This document shows positions 44,720 through 56,218 of a DNA stretch of 64,000 bases, piece after piece. Positions within the stretch are counted from its first letter, which is position 1; each line of letters opens with the position of its first letter. A program made the position numbers and the translations under genes. The notes below the pieces were generated by a model. The model saw only the letters and a program-made list of their open reading frames with translations, ran no database searches and was not told where the DNA came from. Location: contig NC_080069.1 of assembly GCF_949987535.1 (NCBI RefSeq), positions 43,513,269 to 43,577,268 of the forward strand, read 5' to 3'. Source of the stretch: Balaenoptera acutorostrata. Its lineage: Eukaryota; Chordata; Mammalia; Artiodactyla; Balaenopteridae.

Positions 44720-45238
44720 TTTTTTTTTTTTTTAGAGCTTAGGCTAGTATTTTTTTTTTTTTTTTTTTTAGTTTATTTATTTTTGGCTGTGTTGGGTTTT
44801 CGTTTCTGTGCGAGGGCTTTCTCTAGTTGTGGCAAGCGGGGGCCACTCTTCATCGCGGTGCGCAGGCCTCTCACTATCGTGGCCTCTCTTGTTGCGGAGC
44901 ACAGGCTCCAGACGCGCAGGCTCAGTAGTTGTGGCTCACGGGCCTAGTCGCTCCGCGGCATGTGGGATCTTCCCAGACCAGGGCTCGAACCCGTGTCCCC
45001 TGCATTAGCCCGCAGATTCTCAACCACTGCGCCACCAGGGAAGCCCCTAGGCTAGTATTTTTAATACTTATTTATTTTGGCTGCACCGGGTCTTAGCTGC
45101 GGGATCTTCGTTGCAGCATGCGGGATCTTTTCTAGTTGCGGCATGCATGCGGGATCTAGTTCCCTGACCAGGGATTGAACCCAGGCCCCCTGCATTGGGA
45201 GCATGGAGTCTTACCCACTGGACCACCAGGGAAGTCCC
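44720..45238 (-). repeat. CHR SINE, intermediate form, split by a younger SINE
   Basis: Outer copy with perfect TSD GATAATCCATTTCTT at 44705-44719 and 45239-45253. Its tail side is cut by the inner SINE at 44755-45047. Confidence 0.94.
44755..45047 (-). repeat. CHR SINE, young long form, nested
   Basis: Inner copy with perfect TSD TAGGCTAGTATTTTT at 44740-44754 and 45048-45062, lying within the tail region of an older SINE. Confidence 0.96.
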
Positions 45239-45253
45239 GATAATCCATTTCTT

Positions 45254-46182
45254 AAGTGATTATTTTCTCAATTATTTATCAGATGTAACTGCCAGTCAGA
45301 TGATCTGATAAGCAAGAGGTAACTACTGCTGTTACTTAGTTAAGATAATTCTTGCAAATGTTAAGTAAATTGCAGTTTATTGTAGGATAAGTGTAATTTT
45401 CTTGGGCCATTTGAAGACTGAAAGTGTTCTGTTACTCCTTTGCCCACTCCAAGTTTTGAAACACTGATGAAAGTTCCTTTTTGTTGTGGGAATGAAGCTA
45501 AACTATTACATTTATAAAAACTTTTTTAGATAGTATATTCTCATGACATTTTATTTCTCTGAAATGCTCAGAATGTAGGTTAATCCAAATTAGGCCTGAA
45601 TGACAGTTTTTTGTTGTTGTTAATGTTATATACTACTGTACAGGTGTTTACTTGAACAAAGATTTATTGTTGCTACTTGTTAGCAACTGTTAGGTGCTAG
45701 GGATACACATGAATAATGCACTGTCCCTGTTCTCTAGGTGCTTAATTCTAGTGGGAAGACAGTGCAGTTAGGAATGAGGATGCTGTTGGGAGTGACAGAG
45801 GAAAGCACTGCCAGTTGATTCCAGGTACGGGGCAAGGCTTCCTTGAGGTATTGGGAGTCTGAGCCTTACTTTTCCTGCATTATTCCTGTAGGATCAATTA
45901 TGGGCAAATTCCTGAAGTTATAATTGTTTCTTTTGTTGAAACACTTGGAATGTTAAAACATTTTGAATGTTCAAAATTAAGTTTTATTGGAATTTGCTGT
46001 TATTTGGATTACCATATTATTGTATCTTTTGTTTGGCCTTGACTTGGTAGTTTATTTGTAGCAACTAGTAAAAGAGAAACAAAGTTATTCTTAATGTAAT
46101 TTAGTCGCATTAAACATTTTCTTTGGGTCAGTTTTTTATTGTAACTTAATGAACATCTCAGTTTTTCCCCTCCAATCAAGAT
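45254..46182. other. intronic sequence with an old repeat
   Basis: Mostly unique. An ancient repeat of unassigned family is probable at 45680-45850 ('gttaggtgctagggatacacatgaataatg', 'ctagtgggaagacagtgcag'). Confidence 0.45.
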
Positions 46183-46193
46183 CTCATTTTATT

Positions 46194-46505
46194 TATTTAT
46201 TTATTTTTAAAATTTTTATTTATTTATTTATTTATTTATTTATGGCTGTGTTGGGTCTTCGTTTCTGTGCGAGGGCTTTCTCTAGTTGCGGCAAGTGGGG
46301 ACCACTCTTCATTGCGGTGCGTGGGCCTCTCACCATCGCGGCCTCTCTTGTTGCGGAGCACAGGCTCCAGACGCGCAGGCTCAGTAGTTGTGGCTCACGG
46401 GCCCAGTTGCTCCGTGGCATGTGGGATCTTCCCAGACCAGGGCTCGAACCCGTGTCCCCTGCATTGGCAGGCAGATTCTCAACCACTGCGCCACCAGGGA
46501 AGCCC
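46194..46505 (-). repeat. CHR SINE, young long form
   Basis: Reverse young copy with a long (TATT)n tail. TSD CTCATTTTATTT lies at 46183-46194 and 46506-46517. Confidence 0.95.
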
Positions 46506-46624
46506 CTCATTTTATTTTGATGAGAAATTTCCTGGTATAATATCAGTTACTTGGTGAAATACTTTGAATTGCTGAAGATCAGATGACCTCTTAAAAAAAT
46601 TCTAAGCTTATTTAGTACCTTTTT

Positions 46625-46956
46625 TTTAAAAAAATAAATTTATTTATTTATTTTTGGCTGCGTTGGGTCTTCGTTGCTGCACGCGGGCTTTCTCTAGTTG
46701 TGGCGAGCCGGGGCTGCTCTTCGTTGTGGTGCACAGGCTTCTCATTGCGGTGGCTTCTCTTGTTGTAGAGCATGGGCTCTAGGTGTGCGGGCTTCAGTAG
46801 TTGCGGCTCACGGGCTCTAGAGCGCATTCTCAGTAGTTGTGGCGCATGGGCTTAGTTGCTCTGCGGCATGTGGGATCTTCCTGGACCAGGGCGCGAACCC
46901 GTGTCCCGTGCATTGGCAGGCAGATTCCTAACCACTGCACCACCAGGGAAGTCCCT
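46625..46956 (-). repeat. CHR SINE, older long form (first of a stacked pair)
   Basis: Bounded by ATTTAGTACCTTTT at 46610-46623 and 46957-46970. The right copy is shared with the younger neighbour. Confidence 0.95.
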
Positions 46957-46970
46957 ATTTAGTACCTTTT

Positions 46971-47265
46971 TTTAAAAAAATTAATTAATTAATTTATTTT
47001 TGGCTGTGTTGGGTCTTTGTCTCTGTGCGAGGGCTTTCTCTAGTTGTGGCAAGCGGGGACCACTCTTTATCGTGGTGCGCGGGCCTCTCACCATCGTGGC
47101 CTCTCTTGCTGCGGAGCACAGGCTCCAGACGCGCAGGCTGAGTAATTGTGGCTCACGGGCCTAGGTGCTCCGCGGCATGTGGGATATTCCCAGACCAGGG
47201 CTCGAACCCGTGTTCCCTGCATTGGCAGGCAGATTCTCAACCACTGCGCCACCAGGGAAGCCCCA
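46971..47265 (-). repeat. CHR SINE, young long form (second of a stacked pair)
   Basis: Bounded by ATTTAGTACCTTTT at 46957-46970 and 47266-47279; it used the duplicated target of the older copy. Confidence 0.96.
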
Positions 47266-47589
47266 ATTTAGTACCTTTTAAATTCCTTGTAATTGGGTGT
47301 GCTAAGGTAATGGTGGAAAAAATACCCCTGTATATTACAGAACAATCCAGGTGGTGGTAACAGGAATAAAATCCTTGTTAGCTAAAGTAGCCATTTACTA
47401 TTTTATTATCACAGAAGAACTTTCATTTTTTTAAAGGTAGTTTGAGCTGTTTAATTGTTTTAATGCTTATCTCACTTTATCAAAAGATCCTAGCTGTAAT
47501 GGGATGTAGCTAGCTTACCATGAACCAATTTATATACTCTGACGGTCTAGCCATCTGTGGGACAAAGAAATGACCAGTGTCACACAGGA

Positions 47590-47715
47590 TTTTGTTGGAG
47601 TGAGAGTTGGCCTGTGGTGATAGTTGTACAGCTTCGTAAATTCTAAAAATCATTGAATTGTACACTTAGGAAGGGTGAACTTTATGATATTCATTATACC
47701 ACAGTAAAGTTATTT
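47590..47715 (+). repeat. L1 3' UTR fragment
   Basis: 'gtggtgatagttgtacagc', 'cattgaattgtacacttagg', 'gggtgaactttatgatattc' match the L1 3' UTR end in plus orientation. Confidence 0.75.
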
Positions 47716-49079
47716 GAATTGTTTGAATAAATTGACAGTATTTTGAAATAGAATCAACAGAAAAGAAAGTGGTCAGTGTACATTAATCCGATAGTTGCTA
47801 CCATTTATGGTAGCGATTAGGATCTAGGCTAAGCATCTGAGGTACATTATCTTCTTTGGTGCTCCTCACAGACTTGAGAAAGAGTAAAGTGGTCAAGGTT
47901 GCTTAAAAGCCTGTGCTCCTAATCACAATACTGTACTACTTTACCTATGTGAAATACTGCTATTGCGAATACAGCTAGGTGCTAGCTGGTAAGTCAAACA
48001 GTGTCCACATTTGTGGTACATAAGGCTCGGGTTTTGTACTGGATGGGAAATGAAGGATGGATATGCAGGTGGGGCCGTTGAACTCCTGTGCCTGGTTCCA
48101 CTAGACTTATTTCATTTTTATCTGTTTTATATGTTAGGGTTTAGTCACTGGTTTGGTTGGACTTGATTTCTGTGGTTTAAAAAATAAAAACAACACACCT
48201 GCCTTCGCTTTAGTTTTTCATTCTGATTTTACTCGCTGTTCTAATCAGCATGGTGAGCTGTTCTCTAAGCCCTCTGCCAATTTAGGTGCATCCTATGAGG
48301 AAGGTCAGGCACACAACACTGAGAAGTGGCAATTGATAGCACACCAGCACACCCTAAGAAGAGTGACAGGAAGCCTATAAAATTACACTTAAGAACTCAA
48401 GCTGCTATTAAGTAGGGCTGTTTAGTATATTGTTAAGTGACCCTAAAACACCATGGAGTTACTATGGATGTCAAGTAAAGAGTAACTGCTGTTTCATTGA
48501 AGGACAGAAAATGAGAAAATAGGTGTATGTTCAGTATGCTGTTGAGAAAACCTGTCTGTGGAGGGTGGAGGCAAAAAACAAAACAGAACAAAAAAAACAG
48601 GTGCAATCTGGGAGAATGACAAGTGTAGGGATCGGAAAGGAATAAAGACCTTGTATTTATTTGTGATGGTTGGTGGTCTGTGAACAGAAGTTGATGGAGT
48701 TTAGCAGTATTCTAAAAGATTAAACATTCCACTTTGACATCAGTTTCATAATTAAGATAGTTCAGACAGGTAAATACGGGTGTGACATTTCAGTGAAGTA
48801 GAGAAGAGGCAATTATTGATATTCTAGTTGATATAGATACCTTAGAAATTCTTAGAACCTTTGAGGCTTTAATTCAGGTACCTGTAGAAAGTTGATGGCA
48901 GAGAGAATGTAAAGGAAGGCATAGATTTAAGGCCTTAAATCCTTTATTACTTAAATGGGTATAGGAAGAAATGGTGCACTAAAAGAATGGCTTAAAGGTT
49001 TTGAGCTTTGGAACACTTGAAAAATGCCCTTGGTTACTTGGAAAATTTTGGAAATCTTCAAATGAGGCAGTTTTGGATG

Positions 49080-49580
49080 AATTCCATTATAGGTGTAGCT
49101 ATCTAATAGGCGGTTACGTGGAGGCTGAATCTCTGGAGAGACATAGTCTTTAGCTTTTGCGTTGAAGTTGGAGGTAATTATTGACGCCAGTAGGGCATAA
49201 AATTTTTGTGGGAAGAGAGAACGTGCTTAAGAATTGAACAATTTTGTTTTTTCAGGGGTGGGAGAAAGATGGGATGCCGCTTAGGATTTGAGAACAAAAG
49301 AACTAAGATGTTATAGTGTCTTAAAAGCCAAGGGAAAAAGTTATGCACTGTGTTGTATGCCAGAGACAGCTGAAAGAATGAGAACAAGAAAGATTCGACA
49401 ATTATGTGGAGGTCAGTGGTGACCTGGGGAAATAGTATCTTTACTTCTGTTGCAGTGGTAGGGTGGTAGAAAGCAGACTGAAAGTTAAGGAGTTGTTTAG
49501 TGAGGAAATGGAGGCAGTGAGTGTATTCTTTTTGAGAAATATAGCTTATGTAGTCATTGCTTAAAATTACATGCAGTTTC
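49080..49580 (+). repeat. ancient mammal-wide repeat, family unassigned
   Basis: Ordered blocks 'gtgtcttaaaagccaagggaaaa', 'cactgtgttgtatgccagagacagctgaaagaatgag', 'tatgtggaggtcagtggtgacctggg' recall a conserved old interspersed repeat. I cannot assign the family. Confidence 0.5.
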
Positions 49581-50226
49581 CAAGAGTACATGGAAGGTAA
49601 TTTTTCTAAGCCGTTGTTTTTGAAATTAATCTGGATGTATAGAATAGTTGAACAGGTTTTGATGCACATCCTTGTGAGAAGGAAAAGGGTATGGAATATT
49701 TTCTCAATGTAGTCGTAGGAGATTTCCTTATTAAGGAATTTTGTATTTGGTTTGAATGAAAACTGAGCCTGGTGCATAAGTGACAGGTGTGGTAACATTT
49801 AAATGGATTGCGTGACTATGTTTTGATGGATACATTCTTCAGGTAACTGACATTTTTAAAAAAGTTGCTTTTGGCATGAGTGTAACAATAATAAGGATGC
49901 CATTAGAATAAAACAAATACGCTTTAAAAAAAAAAAAGCCAAGCAATTCAAGACTTTATATCTTGGATATATGAGGAAAGCTGAAGAACTGTAATGAAAA
50001 GCTGTGGGTGTGAAGCACTTAAAAAATCAGTGTTTATATTTTTGGCGTATTTTATAGCTGTTTTCAAATAGCTCAATAATGGATATACTGAACCTTTTAA
50101 ATCAATTGTGAAATATTTGTGTATTTGTAACAATTGAGTGCCAAATGTTTAAATGATTTGTGCAGAGATGTGAAAAATGAGAGTACTTGAAATATTTTGT
50201 CTTCAGTAAGAATTGAAGATTTGTAA

Positions 50227-50268
50227 TGTAATATTGTAAATCAACTAAGCTTCAATTAAAAAAATAAA
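50227..50268 (+). mobile_element. 42-bp L1 insertion
   Basis: The insert TGTAATATTGTAAATCAACT followed by 'aagcttcaattaaaaaaataaa' is the extreme L1 3' end plus tail. A perfect 19-bp TSD, AAGAATTGAAGATTTGTAA, lies at 50208-50226 and 50269-50287. Confidence 0.9.
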
Positions 50269-50652
50269 AAGAATTGAAGATTTGTAAAGTTTTGTCTGTT
50301 GTGAAAGTATAGTTGGGATTTAGTCAGTTTTGGCAGTAAAAGTGATTATTATATGAGAGGGGTTAGCAGAGATGCTGCTTTGCCCAAAAACCAAAGCAAT
50401 AAATTAATGTGAGATAATGGATTAAAACTTTCAACTAATTAGGGGTTGAACTAGGTAACATTTTGAGTGTTGTTGAATAGGGCTATTTCCTGAAGTTCTT
50501 TTCACATCTTGGGGAGTTTGGAGATTTTCCAGTGTTGAGTATTGTTATGGCTTTTATGTGCTTGAAAATAAGAAGCAGGAGTTAAACTGATATTACAGTT
50601 TAAGATAACGTTTTGGCTTAGAGTATCAAGAATAAAAAATCTTTGATTCTTT

Positions 50653-50899
50653 AATTTTTTTTAAATTTTATTTTTGGCTGTGTCAGGTCTTTGTTGCGGC
50701 GCGTGGGCTCTGTAGTTGTGGTGTGTGGGTTCCAGAGTGCGTGGGCTCTGCAGTTGAGGCACACCTGGGCTCAGTAGTTGTGGTGCAGGCTTAGTTGCCC
50801 CACAGCATGTGGGATCTTAGTTCCCCGACCAGGGCTCGAACCCATGTCCCCTGCATTGGAAGGCGGATTCTTAACCACTGGACCACCGGGGAAATCCTG
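50653..50899 (-). repeat. CHR SINE, intermediate form
   Basis: Reverse copy. TSD AAAATCTTTGATTCTT lies at 50636-50651 and 50900-50915. Confidence 0.94.
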
Positions 50900-51035
50900 A
50901 AAATCTTTGATTCTTGATCTTTGTAACTGGTTCTGGTCAATATGACTTGACTAAAAGAAAGACTTGGCTTATTGAACTTGTATCCCCAAGATTGGTGAGG
51001 TAGATTAGCCTATAGCTCGACACCTTCCCCTTTCT

Positions 51036-51390
51036 TTCTTTTTTTTTTTTTTTTGTTTTACTAAATTTATGTTATTTATTTATTTTTGGCTGTGTTGGGT
51101 CTTTGCTGCTGCGCACGGGCTTTCTCTAGTTGCGGCTAGCGGGGGCTACTCTTGGTTGCAGTGAGTGGGCTTCTCATTGTGGAGCACAGTCTCTAGGCGT
51201 GCGAGCTTCCGTAGTTGCAGTATGCGGGCTCGGTAGTTGTGGCTCACAGGCTCTAGAGCACAGGCTCAGTAGTTGTGGCGCATGGGCTTAGTTGCTCCGC
51301 GGCATGTGGGATCTTCCCGGACCAGGGCTTGGACCCGTGTCCCCTGCATTGGCAGGTGGATTCTCAACCACTGCGCCACCAGGAAAGCCC
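51036..51390 (-). repeat. CHR SINE, older long form
   Basis: Reverse long copy. Near-perfect TSD CACCTTCCCCTTTCT / CACCTTCCTCTTTCT lies at 51021-51035 and 51391-51405. Confidence 0.95.
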
Positions 51391-51405
51391 CACCTTCCTC
51401 TTTCT

Positions 51406-51795
51406 GACTGGGTCTCAGGAAGAGAAAATAAATAACCCAAAGGGAGAAGGCGACTTCCTTGCTTATCCCCTTCCCTATGAAGCCCTTGGGACGGAGCAAC
51501 TAGCGAGAAGTTAATCTTGCTCTGATGGATGTGGAGCTGGAGGGTGGTGGCAGAATGGGAGTGAGGGTGTGAAGGCAAAAAATTTACAAAAATATGTCTC
51601 AGTCTTCATCACAGACTAAGACTATTGGCATTACGTCTATCCTGTTCTAATGACTCTTGAGACTTCACTTGATTCTCGCGAGAGGATAGGTGGGGATAAA
51701 TGCAGCTGAACATGGTTGTGGAAGAGCCAAGTCAAACTAAAGTTAAGAGATAGGAGAATTTGAGATGGGAGCATTCAGTTGGCAATTTATTACTC
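51406..51795. other. unique intronic sequence
   Basis: Nothing recognised. Confidence 0.45.
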
Positions 51796-51882
51796 TTAGT
51801 TGTGGCATGCATGCAGGATCGAACCCTGGCCCCCTGCATTGGGAGCATGGAGTTTTACCCACTGGACCACCAGGGAAGTCCC
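51796..51882 (-). repeat. CHR SINE remnant with internal deletion
   Basis: Reverse head portion; 'gcaggatcgaaccctgg' lacks the usual stretch between the two GGATC motifs of this class. No A/T tail on the left and no TSD. Confidence 0.85.
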
Positions 51883-52023
51883 TCTTTTTTCTTTTCTGGT
51901 TTTTTTTTTTTTTTTTTTTGGTGCCTGATATAATGCATGCTAACATCAGTGAATCAGTGGTTGTCTCTTAATCATTCAAGCTACCATAGAACAACCTGGG
52001 GAAAATCAAGAAACATTTAAGGG

Positions 52024-52330
52024 GGGCTTCCCTGGTGGCGCAGTGGTTGAGAATCCGCCTGCCAATGCAGGGGACACGGGTTCGAGCCCTGGTCTGGGAG
52101 GATCCCACATGCCGCGGAGCAACTAGGCCCGTGAGCCACAATTACTGAGCCTGCGCATCTGGAGCCTGTGCTCCGCAACAAGAGAGGCCACGACAGTGTG
52201 AGGCCCGCGCACCGCGATGAAGAGTGGCCCCCACTTGCCACAACTAGAGAAAGCCCTCGCACAGAAACGAAGACCCAACACAGCCATAAATAAATAAATA
52301 AATAAATAAATAAATATTAAAAAAAAAAAA
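52024..52330 (+). repeat. CHR SINE, young long form
   Basis: A perfect 16-bp TSD, AAGAAACATTTAAGGG, lies at 52008-52023 and 52331-52346. One of only three plus-strand SINEs downstream of the CpG island. Confidence 0.97.
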
Positions 52331-52346
52331 AAGAAACATTTAAGGG

Positions 52347-53160
52347 TTTACTCTGTGTAAGGCTTGGGTGGAAAGTCATCTCGCCCCCACCCCCCGAAAG
52401 ACAGCGAATCAGTGATTAAAAACAATGCAGATGATTTTAAAACAAATGACAAGGAAACAGCCTGAAAGATTGTATTGTCGTTGGGTTCGAAATTATTTTT
52501 GGAACGTGGCCATACTATGCTACCCAGAAGCCATGCAGATATGTCAATGCTGCCACTTTTGAGAAAGAAGCCAAGGACAAGAAGGATGATGATATGATGA
52601 ATTTATTTAGGAAAGTAAGTTCCTAGGCATGTCCTGGAGTTAGAATAGTTCATACTAATTCCTCCCATTACCCATCATGTGGCTAAAATAACTGATGTAG
52701 AATCAGAAACAGTTAAATCATGTTTATTGTACTGTATTTGCCAAGGAAGAGAAGTATTGCATTTTAGAAGGCAGTTATATCAAAAAAGCTTGGAGCCAAA
52801 AACATTTTGGCCCCTAAAGAATTTTCTTTCATATTCCCATAATATACCCAACTTATCAGCTGAATAGTGTAATTGAAGTGCTAATTATAATGCTACCTTG
52901 CTTTTCCATAATAGTTTATATGTTAATGTTCTGTGATAAAAGTACGATATAGTCATTTCTTGTGGATTACAATGATGCAAAACAAATGATAACACTGGAA
53001 GGCTGGCTATTCACTAAACTATTAACAATAGTTATTTTGGGGTGGTGGAACTGTAGGTGGTGGTTTTATTTTATGCTTTTTGCAGCTTTCTCACCTTTCC
53101 ATTTGAACCAGTTGGATCAAAGCTTTCATCTAAGGTTCTTTGAGGGCAGCAATTCTCTAA
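52347..53160. other. unique intronic sequence
   Basis: A 57-codon stop-to-stop stretch (about 52453-52626) ends near a GTAAGT donor-like site but matches no family I know. No supported exon. Confidence 0.4.
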
Positions 53161-53164
53161 TTTT

Positions 53165-53295
53165 ATTGTTCATCAAGCCTTGTTTAAACATTTCTGATTC
53201 ACTAGGTCTGGGATGACCTTGGAATTTGCATTTGTGACAGGTTCTCCGTGATGCTGATGCGGCTGGTCCAGACACCACACTTTGAGAGCCGCTGT
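53165..53295 (-). mobile_element. MER5-like hAT element end
   Basis: 'tctgattcactaggtctggg', 'ggaatttgcatttgtgacagg', 'cacactttgagagccgctg' fit a MER5-type non-autonomous hAT transposon. Confidence 0.6.
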
Positions 53296-53349
53296 TCCCG
53301 AGTAGTGGCCAAACATCCTGGCTGCACGTTAGAAATATGGAGAGCTTGT

Positions 53350-54480
53350 GGTTTTTTTTTGTTTTTTTAATTAATTTTTATTGGAGTATGGTTGCTTGAC
53401 AATGTTGTGTTAGCTTCCACTGCACAACAAAATGAATCAGCCATACACATACAGATATCCCCTCCCTTTTGGACTTCCCTCCCATTTAGGTTACCACAGG
53501 ACATTAAGTAGAGTTCCCTGTGCTATACAGTATGTTCCCATTAGTTGTCTATTTTATACATAGTATCAGTAATGTATATGTGTCAATCCCAGTCTCCTAG
53601 TTCCTCCCTCCCCACCCCTTTCCCCCTTGGTATCCATACATTTGCTCTCCATACATTTGTTCTCTTTGTCTGTGTCTCTATTTCTGCTTTGCAAACAGGT
53701 TCATCTGTACCATTTTTCTAGGTTCCACATACATGCGTTATTATATGATATTTGCTTTTCTCCTTCTGACTTACTTCACTCTGTATGACACTCTCTAGGT
53801 CCATCCATGTCTCTACAAATGACCCAGTTTCGTTCCTTTTTATGGCTGAGTAATATTCCATTGTATATATGTACCACATTTTCTTTATCCGTTCCTCTGT
53901 TGATGGACATTTAGGTTGCTTCCACGTTCTGGCTGTTGTAAATAGTGCTGCTCTGAACATTTGGGGTGCGTGTGTTTTTTTCCTCTGGGTATATGCCCAG
54001 TAGTGGGATTATTGGGTCATATGTTAGTTCTGTTTTTAGTTTTTTAAGGAACCTCCATACTGTTTTCCATAGTGGCTGTATCAATTTACATTCCCACCAA
54101 CAGTGTATGAGGGTTCCCTTTTCTCCACACCCTCTCCAGCATTTGTTTGTAGATTTTTTGATGATGGCCATTCTGACCGTTGTGAGGTGATACCTCATTG
54201 TAGTTTTGAGTTACATTTCTCTAATAATTAGTGATGTTGAGCATCTTTTCATGTGTTTGTTGGCCATCTGTGTGTCTTCTTTGGAGAAATGTCTATTTAG
54301 ATCCTCTGCCCATTTTTTGATTGGATAGTTTGTTTTTTTGGTACTGAGCTGTATAAGCTGCTTGTATATTTTGGAGATTAATCCTTTGTCCATTGATTTG
54401 TTTGCAAATATTTTCTCCCATTCTGAGGGTTGTCTTTTCATCTTGTTTATGGTTTCCTTTGCTGTGCAAAAGCTTTTAAG
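53350..54480 (-). mobile_element. 5'-truncated L1
   Basis: A perfect 12-bp TSD, TGGAGAGCTTGT, lies at 53338-53349 and 54481-54492. Minus-strand frames at 53718-53960 and 53911-54198 encode the ORF2 C-terminus ([33 protein letters not shown]), followed by the 3' UTR. 5'-truncated within ORF2. One frame shift separates the two readable parts. Confidence 0.95.
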
Positions 54481-54499
54481 TGGAGAGCTTGTCTTTTAA

Positions 54500-55070
54500 A
54501 AATAGATATGTAATTTATATACCATAACATTCATCCTTTTAAAGTATGCAATTCGGTGGTTTTTAGTATATTCACAAGGTTGTGCAAACATCACTATTTC
54601 TAGAACATTTTCATCATCCCAAAAAGAAACTTCCCATTAGCATCTGCCCATTCTCTCCTGATCCCATCTACTAATCTACTTTCTGGCTCTATGGATTTGC
54701 TTCTTCTGGAAATTACATATAAATGGAATAATACAGTATACATATGTGGTCTTTTGTGACTGGCTTCTTTCACTTAGCATAACATTTTCAAGGTTCATCC
54801 GTGTTGTAGTTTTTATCAGAAATTTTATTCCTTTTAGTACTTGAATAATACTTCATTGTATGGTTATATCACAGTTTGTTTATCCATTCATCATTGGGTT
54901 GTTTCTGCTTTCTTGCTGTTATGAGTAATACTGCGTATGAACATTCCATGTGCACATTTCTGGGTGAATATATGTTTTCAGTTCTCTTGGGTATGTACCC
55001 AGGATTGGAATTGCTTGGTCATATGGTAAGTCTTTGTTTAACTTTTTAGAAACTGCTTGGAGAACTTTTA
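54500..55070 (-). repeat. old L1 (L1M-type), reverse
   Basis: 'aaagtatgcaattcggtgg', 'caaggttgtgcaaacatcac', 'tggctctatggatttgcttcttctgg', 'atttctgggtgaatatatg' are reverse L1M 3' sequence, more diverged than the neighbouring L1. Confidence 0.85.
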
Positions 55071-55185
55071 AAAAAGAATACTGATGTTTGGGTCTTACCT
55101 ATTCTGAGCAGCCTGATTTTAATAGGACCTGGTTTCATTTTTTAGAAGTTGCTCAAGTGATTGTACTACGCAACGAGGGGTGGTG

Positions 55186-55460
55186 ATGGATGGTGATCCA
55201 CTATTCCAGAGTCTTAAACTTTGTTTATTTGATGATGGGAAATTCCCGATGCTTCTGGAGATATCACTGTTAAGTATCAGACATGGATAGAAAGGCACTT
55301 TTAGCTAATAAGTAAGCTAACAAACCTGGGTTGACATTCTGGTGTTTTCATGGAGTAGCAGTTTTTCTGGGCTCCTCCTTTACTTGTTTCACCATTCTGT
55401 TGGTTCCTTAGGCCCACTGTGCAACCACAGGATCAGAACATGGCAGGAGATAATAGCATA
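55186..55460. other. unique intronic sequence
   Basis: Nothing recognised. Confidence 0.4.
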
Positions 55461-55480
55461 GTTATCTAGTAATTCCTTGT

Positions 55481-55596
55481 CTTTTTTTTTTTAATTGAAG
55501 TATAGTAGCTTTACAATATTGTGTTAATTTCAGCACAGTGATTCAGTATTTTTGCAGGTTATATTTTATTAGAGGTTATTAAAGATAATGGGTATA
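55481..55596 (-). mobile_element. short 5'-truncated L1
   Basis: A perfect 14-bp TSD, TAGTAATTCCTTGT, lies at 55467-55480 and 55597-55610. The insert starts with a T run, then 'aattgaagtatagtagctttacaat', the reverse L1 3' end. Confidence 0.92.
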
Positions 55597-55911
55597 TAGT
55601 AATTCCTTGTTGCCAGAGCCTGTGAGGAACTTAGAAGGTTTCAGAAATGGAGGCTGAAAGCAGAAAGCTGACTCTGTGGATGTGTCACTGTATATGTGGG
55701 TGGGTACTAATTCTGGGGGAGCAAGACCAGAGAATAACACACAGGAAGGTGAACAGAATCTGATATACGCAGAGCAAGAAAAAGTGTGTGTGAGTGTCTG
55801 TGTTTAGCAAGAATTATTACTGGATTTATGAGAAAGCCATTAATATTATATTCTGGTAAGTGGGTGATTTATAGAAATTCTATTTTAATCTAGTTCCAGT
55901 GTAAGTTTTTT

Positions 55912-55947
55912 GTATGTATGTATGTATGTATGTATGTATGTATGTAT
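55912..55947. repeat. (TATG)9 microsatellite
   Basis: Tetranucleotide run TATG directly next to the tail of the following reverse CHR SINE, probably grown from that tail. Confidence 0.95.
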
Positions 55948-56218
55948 TTATTTATGGCTGTGTTGGGTCTTCGTTTCTGTGCGAGGGCTTTCTCTAGTTG
56001 CGGCAAGCGGGGGCCACTCTTCATCGCGGTGTGCGGGCCTCTCACTATCGTGGCCTCTCTTGTTGCGGAGCACAGGCTCCAGACTTGCAGGCTCAGTAGT
56101 TGTGGCTCACGGGCCTAGTTGCTCCACGGCTTGTGGGATCCTCCCAGACCAGGGCTCGAACCCGTGTCCCCTGCATCGGCAGGCAGATTCTCAACCACTG
56201 CGCCACCAGGGAAGCCCC
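55948..56218 (-). repeat. CHR SINE, young long form
   Basis: Reverse young copy ending gggaagcccc; the usual (ATTT)n tail is mostly replaced by the TATG repeat. TSD not clear. Confidence 0.93.

Larger units (their letters stand above)
47280..50200. other. long intronic stretch, mostly unique
   Basis: No CHR SINE in almost 3 kb. Contains an L1 3' UTR piece (47590-47715), a possible reverse MIR (about 47790-47900) and an ancient repeat (about 49080-49580). A minus-strand frame of 206 codons at 49178-49798 has no recognisable domain. Confidence 0.5.
53296..55185 (+). mobile_element. second MER5-like element, split by L1s
   Basis: 'agtggccaaacatcctggctgcacgttagaaat' is separated by L1 sequence from 'aaaaaagaatactgatgtttgggtc' and 'ctgattttaataggacctgg' (about 55065-55185). 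Together these resemble one MER5 element into which L1s inserted. Confidence 0.6.

Noticed and set aside
49178..49798. 206-codon minus-strand ORF, longest outside L1
   Set aside because: AT-rich, no domain, lies opposite an ancient repeat and in a probable intron; best explained by chance.
52453..52626. 57-codon stretch ending near a GTAAGT donor-like site, with a Lys/Asp-rich end
   Set aside because: No match to a known family, a stop directly before it, no acceptor; too short to support an exon.
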